Below are positions 1 through 8,926 of a stretch of 64,000 nt of DNA, piece by piece (the first letter of the stretch is position 1; the number at the start of each line of letters is the position of its first letter). The notes under the pieces were generated by a model. It was not told the origin of the DNA and ran no database searches. It saw only the letters and a program-made list of their open reading frames with translations. Source of the DNA: Candidatus Tepidiaquacellales bacterium UBA2330 (GTDB taxonomy: Bacteria; Bacteroidota; Ignavibacteria; Tepidaquicellales; Tepidaquicellaceae); assembly GCA_002344965.1 (NCBI GenBank), contig DDUU01000010.1, forward strand, positions 1 to 64,000, in the 5' to 3' direction. A program made the position numbers and the translations under genes.

Positions 1-87
1 GGAGAGGTGGCAGAGTGGTCGAATGCGGCGGTCTCGAAAACCGTTATAGGGGCAACTCTATCGAGGGTTCGAATCCCTCCTTCTCCG
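1..87 (+). tRNA. tRNA-Ser (CGA anticodon)
   Basis: A complete cloverleaf can be folded by eye. The 7-bp acceptor starts GGAGAGG and closes with CTTCTCC plus discriminator G. The anticodon stem GCGGT/ACCGT carries the 7-base loop CTCGAAA, so the anticodon is CGA (35-37), reading UCG. A long variable arm (ATAGGG, GCAA loop, CTCTAT) is typical of serine tRNA. The T arm has GAGGG, a TTCGAAT loop and CCCTC. No CCA is encoded. The gene begins at the first base of the window, so its promoter is not visible. Confidence 0.96.
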
Positions 88-316
88 CTGTATCATTCAC
101 AAAGTTGATTTATAAAAACACCTGTCTTATTTTTTATAAGATGTTTGATTCTGAAAAAAATTAAATTTATCAGAAAATATAAACCGTACAACATTATAAC
201 TTATTTACCTAAGTTGAAAAAATTTAATATATAAAAATAAATGATTGCGTTTTCATTTCAGGAATTCGGATTATCAGCTTTTTCTAAAATATCATCACGC
301 CATTCTCAGAGAATGT

Positions 317-1798
317 TTATTTAATTATCTTATGAAGCTGTTCTGCTTTTTCAATATACCACTCAATATAGTTAACACCTGAATCTTTTATCCTGTCTGT
401 AAATTCTTTCAGATGGAAGACCGAAAATTTTGAAGGAGAAGTTTTCATTTTATACAGCTTTCTCAGAATATCATAATTTTTCTTAAGATTTTTTTTCCGG
501 TCAGGAGTTAATTCTTTAGTCTCATTAATATAATGGCTGAATGAATCCAGACTTGACAAACCTGTTTCAAACGATTCAGTTTCGTAAAATAACTTTATAT
601 ATAAAATTTTACACAGATTTTTTATGTAAATATTTACCGGTTCAACTTTAGAAAGATGCTCAAATGTTTTATCGAAATTACCCAGACGGAATTCAACTAT
701 TGCTTTTGCCAGGTAACTGACGGAATCTCTTTTTGACATTTCAAGCTCTTTCGTAAAATCGGAAATGACCTTTAAAGCAAATTCCGTATCATTAGCGTTA
801 ACAGCATTCTGGACCGCTTCAAGATAAATGTTTATATATAATGGTCCGACACCTTCGGAGTTATATTTTACAGTTTGAAGTTCTTTTTTTAATAATGAAT
901 ATTTCTCATTATAAAAAACTATATCACCGCTGTAAATTCTATAGGCGCAGTAATTTTTTAATTTTATAAAAAGATTTGAGAGTTCACCGTTACGGTATCT
1001 GTTTAAATTGTTGTAAATAATGTTTTTTAAAATAAAGTAATTTCCTGTGTCTTCCTTATTTACTGAAAGCATAATCAGTCTGATCCTCATTTCAATTTCA
1101 AATCTGACGGGACTGTGTATTTTATCAAGATTTAAGAGAAACTTTCCAAAGTTAATTTGCCTGACAAATTCCGGCAAAACTTCTTTTTCAAGGTTTAGAT
1201 TAAATGAAGCCATGTTAACATTCAGATCATTTATGTCGAACTCAAGAAGCAGTAGTATATAGCAAAGATCATATTCTGATCTGCTGATCAGATGACCGGG
1301 CACATGTTTCATTTCTGACCTGTATAAATGGTAAGCAATATTTTCAGCTTCAAGTCTTCCGAGAAAATCAAAATATTCATGATCGATTTTCCTGTCTTTG
1401 TAAAGTTCACTTATTTTTTTAATTTTCAGTTTAAATAAATTGTCTAAATATCTTGAATTGTATTCTCTGAGAAGTATGCTGTTATAGTGATTGTTTACAG
1501 AAGTGTTTTTTTTTATACTGTTTACAACGAGAAACATTTCCGTGAGCTGAAGAAGTTCGGACATTAGATTCCTTACAAAACTGTAACTGTATTTATTCAT
1601 TTCAAATAACGGTTTAAAAAGAGTTTCTTCGGTTATGTCTTCACGAAACAAATTATCTGAATTCTTTACAATAATACTGTATATTTCCGAAATTTTTTTC
1701 TTTTTATTAAAATAAGGTGTATTCAAGAATTCCGATAATTCATCTCTTTCTCTTTCAGAAAGTTTTAAAATAATATCGATAACCTTACTTTTTAACAT
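317..1798 (-). CDS. Unknown large alpha-helical protein
   Basis: 493 residues with no signal peptide, no membrane segment and no catalytic motif that I recognise. The sequence is Lys/Glu/Leu/Asn-rich and reads as almost entirely helical. The second half has helix pairs with TPR-like spacing (about residues 310-440), but none matches the TPR consensus well. It stands alone: a 229-base AT-rich gap separates its 3' end from the tRNA, and the next gene is divergent. A cytoplasmic scaffold role is possible but is inference only. ATG start at 1798, next to the 176-base divergent promoter region. Confidence 0.75.
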   Translation of the reverse strand: MLKSKVIDIILKLSERERDELSEFLNTPYFNKKKKISEIYSIIVKNSDNLFREDITEETLFKPLFEMNKYSYSFVRNLMSELLQLTEMFLVVNSIKKNTSVNNHYNSILLREYNSRYLDNLFKLKIKKISELYKDRKIDHEYFDFLGRLEAENIAYHLYRSEMKHVPGHLISRSEYDLCYILLLLEFDINDLNVNMASFNLNLEKEVLPEFVRQINFGKFLLNLDKIHSPVRFEIEMRIRLIMLSVNKEDTGNYFILKNIIYNNLNRYRNGELSNLFIKLKNYCAYRIYSGDIVFYNEKYSLLKKELQTVKYNSEGVGPLYINIYLEAVQNAVNANDTEFALKVISDFTKELEMSKRDSVSYLAKAIVEFRLGNFDKTFEHLSKVEPVNIYIKNLCKILYIKLFYETESFETGLSSLDSFSHYINETKELTPDRKKNLKKNYDILRKLYKMKTSPSKFSVFHLKEFTDRIKDSGVNYIEWYIEKAEQLHKIIK

Positions 1799-1974
1799 AA
1801 TGCTTAGTGATTGATTTCAAAATAAATTTTTATAAAAACATAAAAAACACACAATTTTTGAAGTAAATTTGAAATATGAAGGTTTGGGATAAGTGATTTT
1901 CATTAAAAAGTTTCTTATGAAAATTGAATTTATCATTTTAATTTTGTCAAGTTTATCAAACAAAAAAATTTATC

Positions 1975-3906
1975 ATGAAAACAATTTTATTTTTATTTTT
2001 GCTTCAAATCTCCGTTTTAGCGTTCGGGCAGACGAAAAAGATCGCGGAGAATCTCTATTTGTATGAAAATCCTAAACAATCTGAAGATAAGCATTGTACT
2101 CCGGATATTAAGTTTGATCCTTCGATACATGAAAATATTGCCGGTCCTTATGACGGCGGTAACATTCAGTTTATCTGGCCTTTTGATGTTGCTGTTGATG
2201 AAGGCATTGTGCTTGTAAATTATGTTGACAACCTTTCAGGTTCAGGAATTAAAGATTATAATGACGACGACTGGGCATATAATGGTCATAACGGAACTGA
2301 TTTTTCTCTGCATGATTTCAGAAATATGGACAGATTTTATTCTGTTAAAGCTGCTGCCTCCGGCACTGTAGTTAAGATTGTTTTTAATAATTATGACAGA
2401 AATACTGGATGGGGAGATGTAGATCCGGCAAATATAATTCTTATCAGACATGATGACGGAAGCTATGCTTATTATTATCATCTGATGAAGAAATCGGTTA
2501 CCGTAAAACTCGGCGAGTATGTTACTCAGGGAAAAGTAATCGGTTATATCGGAAGCTCAGGTAACTCAACTGATGCTCATCTTCATTTCGAGCCGGGATA
2601 CTTTGTAAACGGAAACTGGAACAAAAGAGACCCATGGTCCGGCATTTATAATCAGCTGCCTTCGCTTTGGGAATCTCAGCTCCCTTATTTCGGATTCAGG
2701 GCATTCGAATTACACGATATGGGGGTTTTTACAGCCGGATTAGTCGGAGGAAATATGAACAATGATTTATTTCCATATTTAAAAGAAAGAATAATTTCAC
2801 CAAATACAATCAGCGGATATGAAAGTAAAATCGGCTTCTGGGCGTTGTTGCAGGGAAACTATTCAGGTAAAAGTGTAAAATTCGAAATTAGAAAATCCAA
2901 CGGAAATTTGTTTGACGATGTTTCTTTCTATCTGAATAGTCAATCGCAATACGGATGGTCCTGGTGGACACCTGATTTCAATCCCGGTATCGATGTAACA
3001 GGAAACTGGTATGTAAGGGTACTGTATGACAATGTGGAAAAGGGAAGATATTATTTTAATGTACAGCTGCTGACAAGTAATCGTCCCAGATTGTATCCCG
3101 TTGCCGGAAAATGTTTCAGACGATCAATATTCGTACAGAGAGATACTTTGAGAGTTAGACCGGTCAGAACTAATATGCAGTATGAACTAGTCGGAGCACC
3201 GCCAAATGTTTCGATTACAAATGACTCAATAGTCAATATCGGAATTCTGGATCAGCTCTACAGAATAAGAGAATTTAAAGTGATTGCAAGTATGGGTGGC
3301 AGCGCAAGTTTACGTGATACAATGATTTACAAATTAATTGATACTACCAAAAATCATTTTACGGGTAACGGAATTGTATCTCTTGAGTTAAAGTCTTATA
3401 TAGAAGGGAGGTATGACGGCAATTTTATGGAAGAAGATTCGATAACAGTAATTCTCAGAAATGCGCTTACTCCGTATGCAATAGTCGATCAGGCGACTGT
3501 ATATTCACTGGCAAACGGAAGCTGCATTGCTAATTTTCCGGAAGCAAACAGCGGAATTTATAACTATATAGTTGTAAAGCACAGAAATTCTATTGAGACC
3601 TGGTCAAAAACAGTGATTCAATTTCCAAACGGGCAGCCGCTCAGTTATGATTTTACAGATTCAAATACAAAGGCATACGGAAATAATCTGAAATTTAAAG
3701 GCGGAGAATATTGCATTTATTCCGGTGATGTAAATCAGGACGGAATAGTTGATATTGCAGATGTTTCTTTAATTGATAATGATGTTTCGTTTTTTCTTCA
3801 GGGATATGTGCTGACAGATCTGGACGGAGATTTCTTCGTTGATTCTTCAGATATGGCGATAGCTGAAAACAATGCTAACAATTTTGTTTCCAGGATGAGA
3901 CCTTAA
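1975..3906 (+). CDS. Secreted M23-family peptidase with C-terminal dockerin-like domain
   Basis: 643 residues. A signal peptide (about 1-19, ending AFGQ) directs export. An M23 (LytM) zinc peptidase domain follows at about 100-215: HNGTD (H105, D109) and HLHFE (H202, H204) supply the ligands and catalytic His expected of enzymes that cut peptidoglycan cross-bridges or other Gly-rich peptides. The last 65 residues hold two calcium-loop repeats (GDVNQDGIVDIAD and TDLDGDFFVDSSD), a dockerin type I pattern. The roughly 150 C-terminal residues, including a RNSIETWS motif, closely resemble the end of the protein at 44464-46089. It has no T9SS NYPNPFNP tail. A possible -7 box, TAATTTTG, lies at 1939-1946. 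Confidence 0.88.
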   Translation: MKTILFLFLLQISVLAFGQTKKIAENLYLYENPKQSEDKHCTPDIKFDPSIHENIAGPYDGGNIQFIWPFDVAVDEGIVLVNYVDNLSGSGIKDYNDDDWAYNGHNGTDFSLHDFRNMDRFYSVKAAASGTVVKIVFNNYDRNTGWGDVDPANIILIRHDDGSYAYYYHLMKKSVTVKLGEYVTQGKVIGYIGSSGNSTDAHLHFEPGYFVNGNWNKRDPWSGIYNQLPSLWESQLPYFGFRAFELHDMGVFTAGLVGGNMNNDLFPYLKERIISPNTISGYESKIGFWALLQGNYSGKSVKFEIRKSNGNLFDDVSFYLNSQSQYGWSWWTPDFNPGIDVTGNWYVRVLYDNVEKGRYYFNVQLLTSNRPRLYPVAGKCFRRSIFVQRDTLRVRPVRTNMQYELVGAPPNVSITNDSIVNIGILDQLYRIREFKVIASMGGSASLRDTMIYKLIDTTKNHFTGNGIVSLELKSYIEGRYDGNFMEEDSITVILRNALTPYAIVDQATVYSLANGSCIANFPEANSGIYNYIVVKHRNSIETWSKTVIQFPNGQPLSYDFTDSNTKAYGNNLKFKGGEYCIYSGDVNQDGIVDIADVSLIDNDVSFFLQGYVLTDLDGDFFVDSSDMAIAENNANNFVSRMRP

Positions 3907-3980
3907 TCCTAAAGCTTCTTTACATTTTCAAAGATTGTCTCATGATAAACAGCTGATAAATAACTTCACATCAGCGGGAT

Positions 3981-4009
3981 AAGCAGGATAAAATATATCC
4001 TGCTTTTTT
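3981..4009 (+). terminator. Rho-independent terminator
   Basis: AAGCAGGATA and TATCCTGCTT form a 10-bp stem around a 5-base loop, followed by a run of T. It lies 75 bases after the M23/dockerin gene and overlaps the stop codon of the convergent S9 peptidase gene. Confidence 0.8.
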
Positions 4010-5969
4010 ATTTGCTTTCACCGAGCAGATATTTTCTGACAAACATCACAGTTACATACCTCTGAAAATCCGCATTGCTTTTTTTAGCAAAACCGTGACC
4101 TTCGTCTTTAGCTTCAAGATACCAGACTGTTCCGCCGATAGATTTTATTGTTTTCATCATCTGTTCCGCTTCAGTCCTCGGCACTCTCGGATCATTCCCT
4201 CCCTGAACGATTAGTATTGGTTTAGTAATCTTATCCGCATTATTCAAAGGTGAAATTTTTTCGAGAAACTCATACATCTCAGGATCGCGTTCATCACCGT
4301 ATTCCACTCTTCTGAGATCCGTTCTGTAGCTCTCTGTATTTTTCAGAAAAGTATTGAAATTGGAAATGCCTACTATATCCACTGCGCATCGGATTCTTTC
4401 GGCATAATCTACAGAAACAGCAAGAGCCATATATCCGCCGTAGCTTCCGCCCATCACCATTACCCGTTCCGCGTCCAGATCAGGCTGCAATGCGATCCAG
4501 TCAAGGAGCGCGCCGATATCCTTAACGGAATTTTTTCTGTTATAACCGTTATCAAGTTTAAGGAATTTTTTACCAAATCCTGAAGACCCTCTTACGTTTG
4601 GAAAAATTACGGCAATGCCGAGTTCATTGACATAATAATTCATCGAACCTATAAATCCCGGTCTTGACTGACTTTCAGGACCGCCGTGAACATCAATTAT
4701 AACCGGACGTTTGCCTTCAAATTTAACCGGAGGCTTATAATAAAACCCGCTGATCTCAAGTCCGTCAAAGCTTTTCCACTTTATCAGTTCAGGAATACTC
4801 AACTCATCCGGAATAAGACCGCCCATATCGCTTTCCGTCCAGACCGTTACTTCGTCTGAGTTTAAATTGTAAACATAAATATCGCGTGTAGATCTTGAAG
4901 AACTTACTGAGACTGCAAGGTCTTCGGAGTTATTATGAAAAGACAGACTGCTGTATAGTCCGACCGGTAATTTATCAATTTTTTTTGAAACACCTGAAGC
5001 TGTATTAAGAATATACAAAACAGACTGCCCGCTCTCGTTTACTGTATAAGCGAGATGCTTTCCGTCAGGAGAAAGTCTCATTCCCTCAGTATCTCCGGTT
5101 GTATTCTCAGAAAGGAATCTGATTGAATTGTCAGTAAGATTCATATATGCAAGAGTTTTAAATTCATGATCCTTATCAGTGATAAAAAAAAGTCCTTTTC
5201 CGTCAGCGCTGAATACTGCATTACCGTAATAAACTTCTTCGCCGCTATTTGAAATGAGCGGAGTAAGATTTCCGTTTGTCAGATCTGCAATATGATAATG
5301 TGAAACTGTGCTGGAAAAAAATTCCATCAGTAAGAGATTCTTTCCGTCAGCAGAGCAGTCAATGATTCCCCATCCGCCTCCTTTTAATTCCATGAAAACG
5401 GAATCTGATTCAGGAAATTTTGGATTCATAATATATATGTCTCTGTCTGAGCCGTTTCTTCTTGTAGAAGTATAAGCTATTTTATCCGAACCTTTTATCC
5501 ACTCAATGCTTCCGTTTTGTTCGCGTCCGCCTTTAGTCAGCAAAGTTACTTTACCATCGGCAACATCAAACCTGTAAATCTGTCTGAACTCATCGCCGCC
5601 GGTATCTTTATAAAAAAGAAAATATTCGCCTCTTATCGGTTCATAAATTGCGCTTCTTACCGGTTCATCAAAAAATGTAATCTGTTGTGTTTCCTCAAGC
5701 GGATAATTTAGGTAGCTAAGCTGACTTGTATTTCCAAATCTTGTTGATATGATCATTTCCTTTCTTTCAGGATGCCAGTCGCAGAATATTGCGCTTTTAG
5801 ACTGTGTATATTTTTCAAGTTCAGCCGCAAGTGAAGAAGGTATGTCAGGTATTCCGTCAGTGATAAGATTTTCACCGGGGACTATAAATTCAGAGCTTTG
5901 AGAAATGCTCAGACTGAACGGGATAAAAATAAAACTTAACGCAGTCAGAAATTTTTTCATTCTAGTCAT
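4008..5969 (-). CDS. S9 family (prolyl oligopeptidase/acylaminoacyl-type) serine peptidase
   Basis: 653 residues. The N-terminal signal peptide ends near SLSIS, so the enzyme acts in the periplasm or outside. Residues about 40-390 form a seven-bladed WD/TolB-like propeller with repeated Asp-Gly blades. The alpha/beta hydrolase domain at 400-650 has the nucleophile in GGSYGG (S509), Asp in GGND (D593) and His in EGHG (H625), the complete S9 triad in the right order. The family cleaves short peptides after Pro, Ala or acylated residues, and substrate specificity cannot be read here. MKK at residue 4 is an alternative start. Monocistronic and convergent with the M23 gene. Confidence 0.95.
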   Translation of the reverse strand: MTRMKKFLTALSFIFIPFSLSISQSSEFIVPGENLITDGIPDIPSSLAAELEKYTQSKSAIFCDWHPERKEMIISTRFGNTSQLSYLNYPLEETQQITFFDEPVRSAIYEPIRGEYFLFYKDTGGDEFRQIYRFDVADGKVTLLTKGGREQNGSIEWIKGSDKIAYTSTRRNGSDRDIYIMNPKFPESDSVFMELKGGGWGIIDCSADGKNLLLMEFFSSTVSHYHIADLTNGNLTPLISNSGEEVYYGNAVFSADGKGLFFITDKDHEFKTLAYMNLTDNSIRFLSENTTGDTEGMRLSPDGKHLAYTVNESGQSVLYILNTASGVSKKIDKLPVGLYSSLSFHNNSEDLAVSVSSSRSTRDIYVYNLNSDEVTVWTESDMGGLIPDELSIPELIKWKSFDGLEISGFYYKPPVKFEGKRPVIIDVHGGPESQSRPGFIGSMNYYVNELGIAVIFPNVRGSSGFGKKFLKLDNGYNRKNSVKDIGALLDWIALQPDLDAERVMVMGGSYGGYMALAVSVDYAERIRCAVDIVGISNFNTFLKNTESYRTDLRRVEYGDERDPEMYEFLEKISPLNNADKITKPILIVQGGNDPRVPRTEAEQMMKTIKSIGGTVWYLEAKDEGHGFAKKSNADFQRYVTVMFVRKYLLGESK

Positions 5970-6150
5970 AGAGATTAAATGGTCAAAAATTAATTTACTT
6001 CAATTTTTTAATTTAAAATATACTAAATATTTTTTTAAAATTTTATTTTTTAAATTTCCCGAAGGAATATATTACAGTGAACAAATATGTTATGCCTGAC
6101 TGATAATATTTTAAAGAAAAATCAGAACTCCTTAAAGCCCTGCTGCAAAC

Positions 6151-6180
6151 TTGACATTTAAAATCAAAACACTTAATTTG
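6151..6180 (+). promoter_or_regulatory. Candidate Bacteroidetes-type promoter of the MarR-GNAT gene
   Basis: TTG at 6151-6153 (within TTGACA) is separated by 19 bases from TTAATTTG at 6173-6180. The pattern matches TTG-N19-TAnnTTTG with one mismatch in the -7 box. The predicted start of transcription is about 45 bases before the ATG at 6234. Confidence 0.45.
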
Positions 6181-6188
6181 CATAAGTG
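6170..6188. promoter_or_regulatory. Palindromic operator candidate (MarR autoregulation)
   Basis: Perfect 6-bp arms CACTTA and TAAGTG flank a 7-base spacer. The site overlaps the proposed -7 box of the downstream MarR-GNAT gene, the position expected for autorepression. Family knowledge: MarR dimers bind short palindromes over their own promoters. Confidence 0.45.
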
Positions 6189-6233
6189 CTTATATAAAGA
6201 TAAACATAACTATAAATTAAAACAACGAATTTA

Positions 6234-7232
6234 ATGAATACGATAAAACAGCTTGGTAATATTGCTATTGGTACACGACTGAGAATGCTGACCGATAAAT
6301 TTATCAGCGATGCGGATAAAATTTATAAGACGCTGGATGTGGATTTTGAGCCGAGACTGTTTACGGTGTTTTATCTCATTAACCAAAAAAAGTCAATCAC
6401 GATAACTGAGCTTGCAGAACAGCTCGGATACACTCAGCCTGCCGTTACGCAGATCGCAAACACTTTAATTTCAAAAAAGCTCATTAGCGCTGTAAAAGAG
6501 AAAAAGGACAGCAGAAAAAAGATTCTGACTATTACTAAAAAAGGTGATGAGCTTTTGCTTGAGCTAATACCCGTATGGCAGGATATTGAAAATTCCGTAA
6601 AAGAATTAATTCATGAAACCGGATATGATGTGCTGTTTGTGCTGAGTAAACTAGAATCTGTACTCGAAAAAAAAGACATCTTCACAAGAGTAATGGAAAA
6701 AACCAAAAAGAGACAGATTGCTGAAGTCAGAATATTTGAATACAGCAATAACAGTCCCGGGGATGCCAGATTTAAGAAAGAACTTGATAAAAATTTCAGA
6801 GATATAAATTATGAATGGATCAAAAAATATTTCAAGGTTGAGAAAGAAGACAGAAAACAGCTTGAGAATCCCGGAAAGGAAATAATTGAAAACGGCGGAG
6901 TTATTTTTTTTGCGGAATATAAGGATATGATTGCGGGAACCGCAGCTCTTTTAAAAAAAGAAAATAATTCCTATGAACTCGCAAAAATGGCGGTGAGGGA
7001 TGAAGTTCAGGGTAAACAAATAGGAAAAAAATTAGGCATCGCCGTAATTGAAAAAGCAAAGCGGCTTAAGTGCAATAATCTCTATCTTGAAACAAATGCC
7101 ACCCTAACACCGGCAATTAACTTATACAAAAGTATTGGCTTTGAGGAAGCGGAAATGAAAGATCCTTCAAAATATGAAAGAGCTACATTCAGAATGAATT
7201 ATAATTTCAATAAAAAATTATCTGAAATTTAA
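6234..7232 (+). CDS. MarR-family regulator fused to GNAT acetyltransferase
   Basis: 332 residues, cytoplasmic. Residues 1-150 form a MarR winged helix: the recognition helix region reads ELAEQLGYTQPAVTQ and is followed by a basic wing (KEKKDSRKK). Residues 165-325 form a GNAT fold with the acetyl-CoA loop VQGKQIGKKLG and a conserved NATLTPAINLYKSIGF tail. Known proteins of this architecture are annotated as bifunctional HTH regulator/N-acetyltransferases, and their small-molecule or protein substrate is usually unknown. A palindrome over its promoter suggests autoregulation. The ATG gives the expected full-length MarR N-terminus. Confidence 0.92.
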   Translation: MNTIKQLGNIAIGTRLRMLTDKFISDADKIYKTLDVDFEPRLFTVFYLINQKKSITITELAEQLGYTQPAVTQIANTLISKKLISAVKEKKDSRKKILTITKKGDELLLELIPVWQDIENSVKELIHETGYDVLFVLSKLESVLEKKDIFTRVMEKTKKRQIAEVRIFEYSNNSPGDARFKKELDKNFRDINYEWIKKYFKVEKEDRKQLENPGKEIIENGGVIFFAEYKDMIAGTAALLKKENNSYELAKMAVRDEVQGKQIGKKLGIAVIEKAKRLKCNNLYLETNATLTPAINLYKSIGFEEAEMKDPSKYERATFRMNYNFNKKLSEI

Positions 7233-7241
7233 ATTTTAATA

Positions 7242-7343
7242 ATGGATACAACTATTGAAAAAAAATACAGGCTTCTTATTATTTTAATGAAATCAGCATT
7301 TATCGGTCTGATGGCTTATTCGCTTTTTAAAAGTAACGTTTAA
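7242..7343 (+). CDS. Possible 33-residue single-pass membrane peptide
   Basis: An ATG 9 bases after the MarR-GNAT stop opens a 33-codon frame ending in TAA. The peptide has a charged N-terminus (EKKYR) and then one hydrophobic stretch of about 20 residues (LLIILMKSAFIGLMAYSLF). No clear Shine-Dalgarno is visible. Only its placement and membrane-like composition support it. It may be a translationally coupled small protein or chance. Confidence 0.28.
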   Translation: MDTTIEKKYRLLIILMKSAFIGLMAYSLFKSNV

Positions 7344-7365
7344 AAGTTTTGATTTAATAATTGAA

Positions 7366-8001
7366 CTATGTTTTATAAATGCTCAGGGACTCCCTTAAAT
7401 CTGCCGGAATTGTTTCATTATTTAAAATAAGTTCAAGTTTTTCACGGTCTTCACCTTTTGATCTTTTACAGTTCACTATGTCAGCTATTGTTAAATCAAA
7501 TTGAGATCTATGATCAAGAATAATTTCATCACCGGCGTTAAGATAACCTTCTTCTACGACTCTGAAGTAAGTTCCGAAAAATCCGAGATCATAAAATCTG
7601 TTAAGAATGTAATCCTCACCGAATCTTATATTCAGTTTAAAACAGGGAAATCTCGGCTGAACAGCTTTGAGTTTTACAGAACCCACAATATAAATGTCAC
7701 CGATAAAAACTAAGTCGTCTGTCATGCCGAGCGTGGTAAGGTTTTCACCAAACAAACCGTACAGCGGATTATCTTCTTTAAAATACTTTTTCCAGTTATT
7801 GTAATAAGAGTAGTCGTATGAATAAACCGCTTTATCCAATCCTCCGTGATGTATCAGATCAGATTGTCTGTCATCGCCGGCATTAGTGAAAGTTACTCTG
7901 CATTTTCCGGGATAAGGTTTTTTAAAAATACTTGTAGCAACTTCTTTCCCGTTCCATAAAAAATTTTGCGGACCGCCGGTATTTACTGATATCAGTTTCA
8001 T
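7366..8001 (-). CDS. MOSC domain protein (YiiM-like)
   Basis: 211 residues, soluble. The MOSC fold is recognised from HHGGLDKAVYSY (residues 51-62), LYGLFGENLTT and the conserved Cys in PRFPC (C120). MOSC domains bind molybdenum cofactor, and YiiM relatives reduce N-hydroxylated purines with Moco. The C-terminal 40 residues match the helical tail of YiiM. No other molybdenum gene is nearby. Divergent from the RidA gene, sharing an 80-base promoter region. Confidence 0.9.
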   Translation of the reverse strand: MKLISVNTGGPQNFLWNGKEVATSIFKKPYPGKCRVTFTNAGDDRQSDLIHHGGLDKAVYSYDYSYYNNWKKYFKEDNPLYGLFGENLTTLGMTDDLVFIGDIYIVGSVKLKAVQPRFPCFKLNIRFGEDYILNRFYDLGFFGTYFRVVEEGYLNAGDEIILDHRSQFDLTIADIVNCKRSKGEDREKLELILNNETIPADLRESLSIYKT

Positions 8002-8033
8002 TTAAAATTTTAAGTTTAAATTTAAATATAATC

Positions 8034-8063
8034 TTGAATTTACTTACTAATAATTTTAATTTG
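8034..8063 (+). promoter_or_regulatory. Candidate promoter of the ridA-like gene
   Basis: TTG at 8034-8036, a 19-base spacer and TTAATTTG at 8056-8063 repeat the arrangement seen before the MarR-GNAT gene. The ATG at 8082 lies 18 bases downstream. Confidence 0.4.
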
Positions 8064-8081
8064 TAAAAACGTAAGATAAAA

Positions 8082-8507
8082 ATGAATTCAAAAGATACAG
8101 TTAATTCATCAAAAGCTCCGGAGCCTGTCGGACTCTATCCTCATGCAAGACGTTTCGGGAATCTGCTTTTCCTTTCAGGAGTGGGACCGAGAGAAAGAGG
8201 TACAAAGGAAATTCCGGGCGTAGAGCTGGATAGTGAAGGAAACATTATTTCTTACGACATAGAAACTCAGTGCCGTTCAGTCTTTAAAAATGTAAAATAC
8301 ATACTTGAAGACGCCGGCTCAGACTGGAGCAAACTCCTTGACGTAACTGTCTTTCTGACAAATATGAAAAAAGATTTTCAAACCTATAACAGAATTTACG
8401 CTGAATATTTTAAAGATAATCAGCCCTGCAGAACGACAGTTGAAATTCTTTCGCTTCCGACTCCGATTGCTATAGAGCTTAAATGTATTGCTTATACCGG
8501 TGAATGA
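8082..8507 (+). CDS. RidA-family (YjgF/UK114) enamine/imine deaminase
   Basis: 141 residues, cytoplasmic. The RidA trimer fold is recognised from SGVGPRERG (33-40), FLTNMKKDF and the active-site pair R117 (in QPCRTTVEI) and E132 (in AIELKCIA). Their 15-residue spacing equals that of R105/E120 in E. coli RidA. An insertion around residues 40-60 and the N-terminal LYPHARRFG resemble the 2-aminomuconate-deaminase-like branch. The family hydrolyses reactive enamines released by PLP enzymes; the exact substrate is unknown. It may be co-transcribed with the next gene, 70 bases on. Confidence 0.92.
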   Translation: MNSKDTVNSSKAPEPVGLYPHARRFGNLLFLSGVGPRERGTKEIPGVELDSEGNIISYDIETQCRSVFKNVKYILEDAGSDWSKLLDVTVFLTNMKKDFQTYNRIYAEYFKDNQPCRTTVEILSLPTPIAIELKCIAYTGE

Positions 8508-8577
8508 AATCTCACCTGTATTTGTAATTTAAATTTTAAAATTTGTAACCGGGAATATTTATTAAAGATTATAAAAA

Positions 8578-8904
8578 ATGGGAATTATAGTTATCGCCTG
8601 CTTCAAACCTAAAGAAGGAAAAGATAATGAACTGCTTGAAGTAATTAAAGATCACATGCCTGTATTAAAAAAGGAAGGACTAATTACAGAAAGAGATTCC
8701 GTAGTTATGAGATCAACTAACGGGTGTATACTGGAAGTGTTTGAATGGAAATCAAAAGAAGCAATTGATCATGCACATGAAAACCCGAATGTACTTGAGC
8801 TTTGGAAAAGATTCGAAAGTACATGCAGTTACGAAACACTTTCCTCTATTGAAGAATCCGGGTCAATGTTTCCTGGATTTCAGCCGGTGGATTTTAAAAA
8901 TTAA
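8578..8904 (+). CDS. Antibiotic-biosynthesis-monooxygenase-like (dimeric alpha/beta barrel) protein
   Basis: 108 residues, cytoplasmic. The pattern is beta-alpha-beta-beta-alpha-beta: IIVIACFKPKEGK, an amphipathic helix (DNELLEVIKDHM), then ILEVFEWKSKEAIDHAHENPNVLELWKRF, which is characteristic of the ABM/NIPSNAP-like ferredoxin-fold superfamily. These are usually cofactor-free small oxygenases or chaperone-like dimers. No catalytic residue can be assigned. It lies between ridA-like and Ntn-hydrolase genes on the same strand. Confidence 0.7.
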   Translation: MGIIVIACFKPKEGKDNELLEVIKDHMPVLKKEGLITERDSVVMRSTNGCILEVFEWKSKEAIDHAHENPNVLELWKRFESTCSYETLSSIEESGSMFPGFQPVDFKN

Positions 8905-8926
8905 AATATAAAGTAATAATATTGAA

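Noticed and set aside
88..316. Integration site or element next to tRNA-Ser
   Set aside because: No repeat of the tRNA 3' end and no integrase is found downstream in the window.
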